The notes under the pieces: generated by a model
Seen by the model: the letters and a program-made list of their open reading frames with translations, nothing else
What the model was told of the DNA's origin: nothing
Database searches by the model: none
Source of the DNA: Thozetella sp. PMI_491
Taxonomy: Eukaryota > Ascomycota > Sordariomycetes > Chaetosphaeriales > Chaetosphaeriaceae
DNA: 64,000 nucleotides
Reading direction: 5' to 3'
Assembly (NCBI GenBank): GCA_021432635.1
Contig: MU270031.1
Coordinates: 1,003,994 to 1,067,993 of the forward strand
Position numbers and translations under genes: made by a program
In this document: piece by piece, positions 34,001 through 44,864 of the stretch
Layout: every line of letters begins with the position of its first letter
Numbering within the stretch: the first letter of the stretch is position 1

Positions 34001-34362
34001 ACGTCAATAATGATAGGGCTCGTGTAGAAGTCGAGCGGGATGTGGACTTTGAGCTTCAGGATCTTGGCCTTCTGGATGGTACAGGTCGGAGGCAGCTGGA
34101 GGAGCTTCTCGAGTTTCTATGGCAGAGGGTGTGATTAGCGGAGGGCCCGGGAGCAGAGCGAAGAGGCCCAGGCTGCGGTAGTTTTTACCTGAGGGATGAT
34201 GGCAACATTCGTAAACTCGGCCTCCGACTTGCTCCCTAGCTTGAGCACCAAATTATCTGTATCGAGCGACTCGGGGTCTAGCAGCTCCAAACGCGAGAGC
34301 GCATAAGACACGAGCCTCTTAGGCATGTCCGAAGTACGGAAGATGTTAAAGAAAGCCGCCAT
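28077..34362 (-). CDS. ATG2: autophagy-related lipid transfer protein Atg2
   Basis: Exons 34362..34189, 34116..28156 and 28094..28077 join in phase to 2050 residues. Atg2 is a rod-like lipid transfer protein that bridges ER exit sites and the growing autophagosome with Atg18 and Atg9. The N-terminal chorein region starts at MAAFFNIFRTSDMPKRLVSYAL and continues over the first intron into LEKLLQLPPTCTI and VDGVDVRLRVQ. A Ser/Pro-rich disordered stretch follows (about 240-540). The conserved C-terminal block includes IHDVPVTLDFKPKRIDYAGL, HVILYGVSGFDKM and an amphipathic segment VGAFAKTTGTEVVKLGAKLA. The last exon has only 18 nt and encodes KYKKH plus stop; without splicing the frame would run on for about 120 unrelated residues. 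Confidence 0.95.
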
Positions 34363-36098
34363 TATGGCTTGGTCCGCCCGGGAGCCCGGGAGCGTCGAGA
34401 CCGAAGGCACGGGTTGGCTCGGCGGCGGAGGTACACACTCGATCTCTCGCGGTGTGCGTGTTTGTGTTGTTCCGTCGTGCCTCGACCGTCACCGGAGAAG
34501 GCAGTCGGACAGGTAGGGTCGGGGGCGACGTCCAGTCACCCGTGGAAACAATCAAACAGAAGGCCACGCGAAATAGATCATCGTCGTGCAACCGTCATGG
34601 CCGGGGCGCGGCGGGCTAGAGGTTGGAGGTTGGGGATCGCAGCTGGACGGCGGATGGGGACCTCGTCTGCAGTCGGCAGGTCTCGGGTCTCGGATGGGGG
34701 AGCTCAGCTCGGCGGGGGATGTAGATACGCGGGTGGGTAGCCCCCCCGGATTACTAGTTGGGATTGTGAGGTTGAGCTTTGGGCGACGACCTGCGCTCGG
34801 CCGGGAGTCATGAAAGTTTGGGCGTCGAGGTGGGCAGCGATTCCTGCAGATTCGCCTGCTGATATGACTCGGTCCGCGGGGGGTTGGGGGGGATGGTTGA
34901 CGTGGACGACACAGGAAGGCACCGGCGGCGGCGCCTGGGTAATGGCGGCTGCAGGGTCTCGCTGGGCTGCACAGGCACTCGCTCGTGACGACTGGTGGTC
35001 ACAGGGAAACACAGGGAAACCCACCTAAGCCCGGGACCCGCGCTAGAATCCCAGCCCACGCTTATCGATAGGGGCGATAGCATCCGCAAACAGCCCACCC
35101 ATGTCAGTGCCCCGCCAATGTGATCACCCCCCCGGTCCTGGGGGCCAAGCGGCGGGGAGATGGGGGGGGATGCATGCCCGGCCGGTTGGCTCATTCCGTG
35201 GCACAGCTGAGATCAGGTTTGCCCGGCTTGCCCATCCAAGAGCGACCAAGGCCTACAGCTGGCTGCGCGGATTTCACACGCATAAAGCGGCCATGCGCGG
35301 CCGGTCTACATAGTGCGCACCCCCAAAGGCGCCCAGTTTGCCCAGTCTCCCAGGTACAGCCGCCGGGCAGTCAGCTCGGCCAGGGGCAGATGCAGGCGCA
35401 GGAGATGCAGAGGCACTCTGCGAGGTCATCAGGCAGGATGGGCCACAGGAACCACCAGCACATGTCTCTTCACTGCCCTGTAAGCTGCCGGTGGCAGGAA
35501 CGGTCGATACGACTCAGTCAAGTACCTAAGGTAGGTACCTACCAAGGTACCTACCTACTTTACCAACATGGCTCCCTCAAGTCACGAAACCCAGTTGAGA
35601 AGGGAGGATTGGGGTGAGATCCACATTTGGCAATGTCATCCATCCTGAAGACAGTGAAACCTATCCAAATTGAGCGCTCCATGGAAGGCATGGACCGAGT
35701 TAATATCAGCGACCGAGCCGCCGTCCCTGATGCATCCGTTTCCCTTCCCAAGTGGGCATGGCAAAAAAGAACTCCCTCCATGTTCCCTGTCCATCTCAGA
35801 ATAAAGCAACGCAGCGCAATGCAATGCAAGAAAAGGAGACCAAATCCGCCCGCCACCTGAACCATGCCTAATCGACCTGCCACGCCCCCCACACAAAGAA
35901 GCCCAGAAGCAACATCGCATCGGCCATCCGTCCCGCGCGTAGTCTTGTGGCCCGCCCGAGTCACGGTGCCATGCAACGAACATAACCGAATGCGCCCCTT
36001 TCTAGTCGATCGTATAGCGGCATAGCGTCCAAATTATTTCCAGCAAAGTAGAAGAATAAGGAACCAATACCTCGCCATGGATCTGGAACGTCACGGCC
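34363..36098. other. intergenic (ATG2 upstream region)
   Basis: About 1.7 kb between the ATG2 start and the stop of the amine oxidase gene, both minus strand. It is GC-rich near ATG2 and contains a perfect palindrome at 35530-35543. No gene is supported; open frames up to about 165 codons look like chance. Confidence 0.5.
35530..35543. repeat. 14-bp perfect palindrome GGTAGGTACCTACC
   Basis: The sequence equals its reverse complement. It is embedded in a cluster of further GGTAC and GTACCTA units (35522-35558), so partly overlapping inverted and direct repeats are present. Similar GGTA/TACC-rich palindromes are seen in intergenic DNA of several Sordariomycetes; function is not known to me. 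Confidence 0.75.
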
Positions 36099-37875
36099 TC
36101 ATTCCCTGCCCAGCAGTGGGGCATCCACCTCGCCGCTTCGGCCGTATGCCCGGGCCAGTCTCCTGGCGACAATGTCGCCACTCCAATACGCCCCCGTTGC
36201 CGTCCCGAGGGCCACAAACGGCGCAGTGTGCTCCCCGGCTAGCCAGATCCCCTCCGCCGGAATCCCTTCTCGCATGGCGCGTAGGTCTGCGTCGCCTTCC
36301 TCCAAGCCGACCTGGAAGTTGGAATAGCTGCCGTTGCCCGCAAACTCGTCATTCAGCCAGTCCGTCGCGAACGAACCTGTGGGCTGGCAGTCTGGGTTTG
36401 TAGGATCGTATTGTGGCAGCCGTGAGTAGTATGGTCGGAAGAAGTCGAATAGAAACGCATCCTTCTCGTCCTTGGCAGAGCAGGATGCGACCCGCGACGT
36501 GATATGCTGCGATTCCTCGCCGTAGATGTAGAACAGAAGGGTCGGGTGGGCATCCGCAGGCGAGAGCGATGCGAGCTCAACCACCTCGTTTGTCCATCGC
36601 TGCGGGTTGGTGTTGGCCGCGTACTCGGGCGCGAGCCACTGACAAAATCCTTGGAATTTACGTCCGCTACCACCAGGCTTAAGCCAGAAGGCCTTGGGGA
36701 ATGAGATGTAAACCTATCAGCCAGAAGCCAGCCGTGAGTGATAGTCCAGCTGGGAGTAGAACAAGGGACAACTGTATGCTTTCCTCACCTTCTCAAGGCA
36801 CCCATAGCCAATAGCCTGGATTGCCTTAGCCAACCGGCTGGGGAGAGGCGGAACGAACGCCCGCAGATGCTTCTTCAGCCAACCAAGGGGTAGAGTGGCG
36901 ACGACCTCGTCGAACTCGAAGACTCGACTGTTTGCCGCAATCACATTGACCGTGTTGTTTCCAGTGCCAGCTGACTTGCCGTAGATCTCGGTGACCTTAG
37001 CTCCGTAGACGATATCGGCCCCGAGCCTAGCTGGTGCGGCGATCTTCTCCAGTATCTTCTTGTAGGTCCCCGCGCAGAACAAGTTCTCTGTCGATTCCAT
37101 GTCAGTACAAGCCAGCCCCAGCCCCCGTTGAGAATACAGTGGGCCACATACCCCCGTCTAAGCACTCTTCCAGCCAAAAGTACTTGAGGCTCTGTTTCGT
37201 GATCGGGCTGCCCACAAACGCGCCCCAGAGACGAGACATCTGAAGAACCGTATGCCGAGTCGCCTGCCATCCTGTGGTTGTCTCAGGCACGTGCTCTGCT
37301 ACTTTCTCCTCGAAGTAGTCGAAAAGGCTCTTTTGCGAGTCAATCTCCTGGCAGTGCTTATTCGAGTACTCGAATGCCTCTTTGATGATGTCCCACATGG
37401 TCGCGGCGCACGCCTCGCTCGCCTCGAGCGGAAGCAGCTTTCCGGACTCATCAAACGTCCAGGCCTCGCTATCCCACCGACCTATTCGCGTGTTGGTCTC
37501 CTTGGCCAGCTCCATCATAGGATTGTCAACAGTGCCGTGTATCCAGTTCGGTCCCACATCGATCCAATGGCCGTTGGAAAGCTCCTCCTGATGCAGCCTC
37601 CCTCCAATACGGTCGCGTGCCTCGAGAATAGTCACTTGGAAGCCGAGACCGAGCAAGACGTCGGCACACCTCAGCCCGGCGAGCCCGGCGCCGATGACAC
37701 CAATGTGCGGGCTGCCCTGCTCCATTCTGTTCTTGAATTCCGCATATCGAGCCAGGATATCTACGCTCGCGGCGACATCTACGACGCTGGAGCTCTGCGC
37801 CGCCTTGAGATCCTGGTAGATGCGGGAGGAATTCCGCTGAGAGGGACTAGTAACCGAGATCGAATAAGCATCCAT
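36099..37875 (-). CDS. flavin-containing amine oxidase (polyamine oxidase-like)
   Basis: Exons 37875..37152, 37087..36789 and 36713..36099 join in phase to 545 residues. The FAD dinucleotide-binding motif VIGAGLAGLRCA (about 60-71) is followed by ILEARDRIGGRLH, and DVGPNWIHG matches the substrate-side loop. The C-terminal FAD contact is IWLAGEHTAPFVALGTATGAYWSG. The layout matches fungal FMS1-type polyamine oxidases, including VYISFPKAFW. These oxidise spermine or acetylpolyamines; the substrate here is inferred. No peroxisomal signal is seen at the C-terminus (LLGRE). The open frame continues 321 bp upstream of the chosen ATG, but that part lacks family resemblance. Confidence 0.88.
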
Positions 37876-40242
37876 GCTGGAAAACGGCAAGGATATAAGA
37901 AACGAAACGTAGCAAATGAGCGCAACTGGTCCGCTCAGCTGGTCAGCTGGCTCAAATGTTGCCCCTATGTCTTTGAGCCGTCGATGGTGATCAACATTCA
38001 GGGGCAGAGACTCTACTAGCTTCAAGCACCATAACCAGACGTGAGCCAGCTGCACGTAGCAACTCTGGGTAATAGAAAAGGGGGCCGAGATATAGAGCAA
38101 CGGCAAGTGGCAACACCAAGCAGCAGTGACACAGTTGTTGGAGATCTGAGACGGTATCACGGGGGCGAGGAGGGGAGCTTCTTCAACGAGGGACAAAGCC
38201 GAATGGGAACACCAGAGCTAGCTGACCTTGCGAAGGCCCGAGTGGGACTCAGAGCAGGACTGATGGAACGATAACGGCCCGGTAAGGGGAAAGAAGGCCC
38301 TGATATGGCCCGTCGCAAAGAGAACATTGCGTCCTGATAGCAAGTGCCGCCCCCCAATTTTGTTTGGCGAGGAAAGCATCGGCCCAGCTGGGCCCACCTC
38401 GAGGGCACACACACCGCAAGCGCTGGTCCCTCAGGGAGTCAAAAGCTGGGCCACTTGGCCCGCTCCCGCTCACTTGGCCGCTGTTTTCACCACAGCCCTT
38501 GTGGTCATGCAGCCAATGGCAGCGGTCTGGAGGAGCATGCGGTCGTGCGGAGCTGGGCTTTGTTGACGATCTGCGAGACGATAAAAAAAAAGCGATAAAA
38601 TGGAGGGGGAGGGGTAGTAGAGAAAGAGCTTTTCTCCCGCACTTGCCGAAGCGACCAAATCGAAGCATTGCGTAGCGCGGCCCAGGGCCTGGACCGGGTG
38701 CCCCCTTCCAGTGTAACTGTAGTTAACTGGACTCAAACCAGCACTCGGATGGACTCGGTGTCTAGAGAGATCCTCAGATCTAGACCCTACACTAAGGTAC
38801 CCCACCGATTTGCAGTACACGCGTAGCTTGCTGCCTTGCCATGTGGTTCTTTTACTCCTACCTGAGGTAAATACGGAGTAAAATATATTTACTTACCCAG
38901 ATGGGCCGTACAGCACATGCAATGTACAGAAGATGATTGCCCCCCACCCCCACCCCCCTTTTCCTCGTCAGCCGGGCTATGACAGGCGCACTGGACCACC
39001 ATGAGCTGAATACCTGGCTCATCTGAGTCCTGGGTCCGAGGAAACCCATCTTGACAGCCGTCCCATACTCGGTGCTTGGCAGAGGACGGTCGCTAAGTTA
39101 GGGCCCTGTCAAAGCCACCCACAGCAGGCATTGCTTTGTGCTTCCCCGCTTCCGTCTCGAAGTCCATTTGTAGCAGGAGTCGCGGGGCATACCGAAACTC
39201 TCTCGGGTCTTGGCAGCAAGCTCCACTGCTGCAAACCCTGGGACCGGAGAGTGCACAGGTAGTAATCAGCTTCCCGACCTCCGACCGGCATCATTGCCTG
39301 TTCCGTCGTGTGGTTGTACTGGTATAATCGTTTGAGATACCTTTTGGCTGTGAGTACACTTTGTGCTTTTGATGCCATCGCCTTGTTCTTCCCAGTTCCA
39401 TGCGAGATCGGTAAAAGCTGCCACCGTCCAAGGTTTGTGGCGATATGACTCGAGTGCCTCGAAGACAGAACAGGCGAAGTCCAAAAAGGGCCGGCATCAA
39501 ACTTAGTTGGGCCAAATAACAGGCTTCCGCACAAGAGGATGTATATGGCGTTGGTCACCTGAGCTGGTCTCGCATGCCGGCCGGGCCGCACCAGCTGCTG
39601 GAGACCCGAAGGGGGGCTGACAAGACGGGGAATGCACCAGCTTCTCGGGCGCTCAACCCCTTCCCGGGCTTTCGACCGGCGGAGGAACTGCAGGCCATGA
39701 ATGGGTCTCGTCCGACCGGAAGGACAGTTGGCGACGCCAACCAGCGCCATTGGCAGAAAAGAACTCAGGCGACTCAGTAGCAATCACATGCTCGCAAGAA
39801 CGCGAATTTACCGTATGCGGCTTAGCGCTCATTGTTCTCCAGCTTCCCCAGTAACCCCGGCATCCGACAGCCAATTACGGCGTTCATATTACAATGTGGG
39901 TTGGAAGCTTTAAGCCGAGGCAGCGTCATACCCGGCTCCCAGGTCGAGCATCCCTGTGCCTCATTCTGAGGGCTCAGCTGATGATAACTTCGAAGCCCCT
40001 CCCTCCCGAGACAGCTCCCGTTAAAAGCCTCTTGTCGTCTCAACTCTGCAGGCTCGTGTTACAATTATTTTTGCCCGCTTCACTCGCCCTCTTCTCCTTC
40101 CTTCCTGCTTCCTTCTTGCTTCCTTCCTCAGAAAGCAGAGGTTCTAGGTTGAGTGCCAGTTCGAGTCCTTCTACGACTTACATCCATCCCTTACCGAGCA
40201 TCCGGACACACAATCCCCCGACCGCCGGTCCTCTCTTCCACA
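37876..40242. other. divergent intergenic region, about 2.4 kb
   Basis: It lies between the amine oxidase (minus) and the acyl-CoA dehydrogenase (plus) and must contain both promoters. Pyrimidine-rich DNA just before the right-hand gene (about 40066-40135) is typical of fungal core promoters. Several short open frames show no family features. Confidence 0.45.
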
Positions 40243-41870
40243 ATGCCTCTCGAGGTCCCCTCCAAGACTTTCACCCGCGCCGAGGTCGCAAAGCACAATG
40301 CGACCGACGACAGCGTGTGGTTCATCATTGACTCGGTCGTCTACGACGTCTCCGACTTCCTCGACGCCCACCCGGGTGGCGAGGCTGTCCTCCGGCAGGT
40401 GGCGGGCAAGGACGCTACCGTCGACTTCTACAACCTCCACCGCCATGAGGTGCTCCAGAAGTACTCGGATCTCGTCGTCGGCACCATCGCCGGCGAGAAG
40501 CAGTCCATCATCACCCCCAAGCCTGGCGACCTCTCTCCCGTACCCTACGCCGAGCCCCTGTGGCTGACGCCCCAGTTCAAGTCTCCCTACTACAACGACT
40601 CCCACAGGCGATTGCAGAAGGCGATGCGCATCTTCACCGACCAGTACATTACCCCCGAGGCCTTGGAGGCTGAGCGCACCGGCGCGCACATCAGCCAGGA
40701 GCTCATCGACCGCATGTCCAAGGCTGGCGTGCTGCATATGCGTATGGGTCCCGGCAAGCACCTGCACGGCGTCAACCTCCTGGACGGTGCCGTTGACGGC
40801 AAGGAATTCGACTACTTTCACGATCTTATCTGCGGCCAGGAGGGCGTGCGACCGGCCTGCCGCGGCTTCAACGACGGCAATATGGCCGGCATGGTCATTG
40901 GTTTGACCTGCATCCTCAACTACTGCAAGGAGCCAACGCTCAAGAAGCGTGTCACAGACGAGGTCTTCGGCGGCAAAAAGAAGATCTGCCTGGCTATCAC
41001 GGAGGCGTTCGCCGGCTCTGATGTCGCCAACCTCCGGACCACCGCTACCAAGACCCCTGACGGCAAGCACTACATCGTCAACGGTACCAAGAAGTGGATC
41101 ACCAACGGCGTCTTCTGCGACTACTTTGTTACCGGTGTCAAGACGGACAAGGGCCTGAGCGTGCTCCTCATCGAGCGCGGCGAGGGTGTCGAGACCAAGG
41201 CTATCAAGACGTCGTACTCGCCCACCGCCGGCACCGCTTTCGTCACCTTCGACAACGTCAAGGTCCCTGTCGAGAACCTGCTCGGACAGGAGAACAAGGG
41301 CATCTATGTCATCCTCAGCAACTTCAACCACGAGCGGTGGACTATGGCTTGTAAGTCTAGACCCTGTCTTCCCGTCCCGTGACTGGAGGGGTCCCGAGAA
41401 GTGCTAACAACTGGTTAACTTTAGGCGGCACATCACGTTACATGCGCCTCGTAGTCGAGGAATCCCTCAAGTGGGCGCACCAGCGCATCGTCTTCGGCAA
41501 GCGCTTGATCGACCAGCCCGTGATCCGGCTCAAGCTCGCCAAGATGATCGCCCTGGTCGAGTCGCACCAGGCCTGGCTCGAGCAGATCACCTACCAGATG
41601 TGCCATATGCCCTACGCCCAGCAGGCGCAGCACCTTGGTGGCCCCATCGGTCTGCTCAAGATGAGCATTACCCGCGCCGCCCACGAGATCGCCGACGAGG
41701 CCGTCCAGATCTGGGGCGGCCGCGGTCTGACACAGACGGGCATGGGCCGTGTGATCGAGAACTTCAACCGCTGCTACAAGTTCGATGCCATTCTTGGAGG
41801 CGCCGAGGAGGTGCTCGGCGACTTGGGCGTGCGGCAGGCGATGAAGGGCTTCCCGAAGGCGGTCTTGTAA
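40243..41870 (+). CDS. cytochrome b5 - acyl-CoA dehydrogenase fusion protein
   Basis: Exons 40243..41350 and 41425..41870 join in phase (GTAAGT donor, TTTAG acceptor) to 517 residues. Residues about 6-82 form a cytochrome b5 domain: DVSDFLDAHPGGEAVL with haem His43 and the second haem His in FYNLHRHEVL (66 or 68). Residues about 120-515 are an acyl-CoA dehydrogenase: ITEAFAGSDVANLRTTA (FAD and substrate contact), KKWITNG, SYSPTAGTAFVTFDNVKVP, RIVFGKRLIDQPVI and WGGRGLTQTG. This fusion is a known fungal arrangement. The b5 domain probably feeds or accepts electrons of the flavin, but that link is inferred. No clear mitochondrial presequence and no peroxisomal tripeptide (ends KAVL) are seen, so location is open. 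Confidence 0.93.
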
Positions 41871-43477
41871 GACGCCTGTTGCATAAACCTGCCCATGCAT
41901 GGGCCTGGCCGAAGCGGGCTGTAAGAAAAAGCATGACGGCGTTTCGGGACACTACGGTTGTTCGTATGCGGATTTTGGATAGCCGTTAATAGCGGCAATG
42001 GGGACATGGCTCCTGTGTACGAGTTGGGTAGTGCAGTTGGTAGAGCGCAGCATCGAAAGATTAGATCCTCTTTATCTAGACTTCAGGGATGTTGACAAGC
42101 CCCTGAACCTCTATATATGCCAATGCCACGCCAACCGATACTCACACAGCCCCCTGCGGGAAGCATTATGTCGGGCCCATTCTGATCCGGTTCCTCGCCA
42201 AAGAGCAGCACGGCGGCATTTTCCGGTTGCCAAAACTCCACATGAACTTTCCCGATGGTCCGTCGGCGGTGGTTCAGTCACCCCCAGGTACCCTCATGGT
42301 TCCACATTGTAGTGTACCAGGGAGCTCCCTGTAGCTCACGCCGCTATCGCCAACGGCTTACCTGTCTAACTGCAAACATACGTCCAAGCCGTCATAGCAA
42401 GGAGGCACGTGTGAGGGGGGGAATCCGAAAAAATTGGGTGAAATCCAGAGGGGCGAATAGGTGGCCACAACCCCACAGGAGAGCGAATTTTAGGGGGGGG
42501 CAATCTACCATGCCAGCCGCCGCATTCTGTGTAACAGTTGGAAGGGGCCGCTCCGTTTGGTATAATGCGCCAAACCGCCCTGAGACAGCGCAATGATTCC
42601 CTGCGGTGACCTATTTCGTTCTCCTTCCCCATCATTCCTGGCCTCCAAGCCAAGTCTTGCCCCGCCCTACATAGAAAAGAGCCCATGTGAGCAAGGGGTC
42701 CATTAAGCGGGCCATGCTGGGCAGGTGGGAAGCAGATCCCTCATAGGGCATTCACACTCAATCTCACAAACGGGAGGGTGGCAAAAAGGCGGGCGGCATT
42801 GGATCACTATCATCACAACTTCAAGTCTATTGCAGAGCAGTCCATTCGCATTCTATCAGAGTCCCGATAACTCTCTAGACCGTGAATCTAGCCGTAGATG
42901 CGCGTTTCCCCTTTCCACCTTAACGTGAGCGCGTAAGCTTCTGGAGCCGTCCGATGATCAGACGAGAGACCGAACTGCCAAACGAGGAAAAAAGCACTAG
43001 GAAAGACAACCCCTGAGTCGTGAAAGGTGGCCCAAACGTCCTGACGCCGAAAGATACGACTTTTCCATTGCCTCGATAATCATCGTTTCATCCGGGATTC
43101 GTGATTCTGGTTGAATGTCGAGAAGGGCCGAAATGGGGGGGAGTGGGATCGTGGGGTAAAAAAAGGGCAAGAGCGAATAAAAGCAAACAGCTAAGAAAGG
43201 TGTCGAGGCTGGCGGAGGTGCCAGCCACCGTATCCAGATGACCATCGTGATAACCGCAATGCGACCAACCCGTGGAGTTCCAGCGCTCGCGCGCCGGAGT
43301 CATCCACCCGAAAGGCAGTGTAAAGCGCAGCTCTGTCGTCCGATCCATGCGAGCCGAGCCGTCCATGGGCAAATTTCCCCTTCTGCGTAACCGAACCGAG
43401 AACTTGGGATATCAAATGCTGACCAGCAAGGTCAAAGATCGCAAAACGCCGACGAGATCATCATCGCACAGGCCCAC
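41871..43477. other. convergent intergenic region
   Basis: This 1.6-kb space is the 3' flank of both neighbours. An A-box-like stretch near 42030-42050 lacks a matching T-arm. Short G-runs occur around 42414 and 42493. No gene is supported. Confidence 0.5.
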
Positions 43478-44864
43478 CTAGTTGTTGGGGCACTGCGACT
43501 GGACGTGGCCGGGCTGTTGGCACTTGTAGCAGATCTTCTCGCCGTTGCCCGAGTCCTTGGGGCAGTCGCGCGAGAAGTGACCCGTCTCACCGCAGTTGTA
43601 GCACTTGCTGCCGTTGACGCAGTCACCTACGCAAATTAGCGGCGCCATGCAGAAGAGAGGAGGCGAGGGAACCTACGCGACATGTGGCCGATACCGCCGC
43701 AAGAGTAGCAGGTCTTGTTGGAGGAGAAGCCGCCGCCGCCGCCGCCGCCACCGTAGCCGGAGTTGAAGCCGCCGCCGCCGCCGCCGAACGAGCCGCCCTT
43801 GGTGCAGTTGCGGGCAATGTGACCGACCTCTCCGCACTGAAAGATGGGGTTAATGGAGCCCAGGACCGAGGGGGGGTTGGAGGTGGAGGTTGCCCGCAGC
43901 TTCGCTTACCTTGTAGCACTCGGCACCGGACTGGCCGCCACCACCGCCGCCGCCACCACCACCACCACCACCACCAGACTGGGGGCACTCGCGGGAGATG
44001 TGGCCGGGCTGGCCGCACCGGTAGCAGGTCTTGGTGTCCTTCGGGCCCTCGGGGCAGTCACGGCCTTCTCAGAGTCAATTTAGGCCAGGAGGGAAGGGCG
44101 AGAGCGAGATGACTTACTCATATGACCCTCGCCTAGAGCCGAGAAATCCCTAGTCAGTCGTGTGTCCTTGTCCCCGCGTTGCACAGAAACTTACCACCGC
44201 AGTTGTAGCTGAAGCGCGTGTTAGCATTGCCCCGCGGCACACAGGGATGGGAGCGAAATGCGACCTACCACTTAGCAGCACCACGGTTGGGGCAGTCCCG
44301 GGCCTACAAGAGTCGGTCAGTCAGTGCAACAAGGGGCCGATCCTCCTCCCTTCCAATCGCCCTGTTTTGTGCGGTCTGGGGCATACCTGGTGGGTGGTCT
44401 GGCCGCCTGAAATCGTTTGTTAGATCACATGGACATGCGAAGGAGGCACATGGAGTCGGAGTGGTGTAGAGGGGGCTTGGAAGGCTTCAGGACTGGTCCA
44501 GATTTCCGGCCTTAGCCTGTTCCAATGGTGGGCATTGGGAGGTGCAGGAGGCCTGAAAGGGAAAGCCCAGATCCTCGATTTAGCATCGCATAGGGCCGCC
44601 ATGACGACAAAGGCCCGAGAAGCTGGAAACGCCGTCGCAGTGCATCGGAGGCGACGAGGGCTTCCCCAGACTGGCAGTCGAGGCACACCACAAGACGGGG
44701 GAGCAAATGTGATAGGTTTTGCGCCGATTCGCGGGGCAAGGGCGAGAAGCACGGGAGAGGGGGGCAAAAGTGACAGAGTGGTGATCGCAAACAATGAAAA
44801 GCGGCATCAGGAACAGGCGGGACTCACAAGTAAAGCAGGCGCGTCCCTGAGAGCCGAAATCCAT
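43478..44864 (-). CDS. GIS2: CCHC zinc-knuckle nucleic-acid-binding protein (Gis2/CNBP/Byr3 type), eight exons
   Basis: Eight exons on the minus strand: 44864..44828, 44406..44387, 44303..44269, 44208..44195, 44132..44118, 44064..43910, 43836..43677, 43626..43478 (37, 20, 35, 14, 15, 155, 160 and 149 nt). All junctions have GT-AG and all phases agree, giving 194 residues. The product has seven C-x2-C-x4-H-x4-C knuckles: [84 protein letters not shown] and [14 protein letters not shown]. Gly-rich linkers follow knuckles 3 and 4. Seven knuckles is the classic count for this family, which binds single-stranded RNA/DNA and acts in translation control. The first intron is long (421 bp). Because the first two knuckles are spread over five tiny exons, an automatic gene finder would probably miss the true N-terminus. 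Confidence 0.93.

Noticed and set aside
40171..41331. 386-codon minus-strand open frame opposite the acyl-CoA dehydrogenase
   Set aside because: It is the antisense shadow of a strongly coding GC-rich exon; Val/Leu/Gly-rich composition and no family match.
42020..42090. tRNA-like A-box (CAGTTGGTAGAGCGC)
   Set aside because: No B box, no pairing acceptor stem and no terminator at a proper distance.
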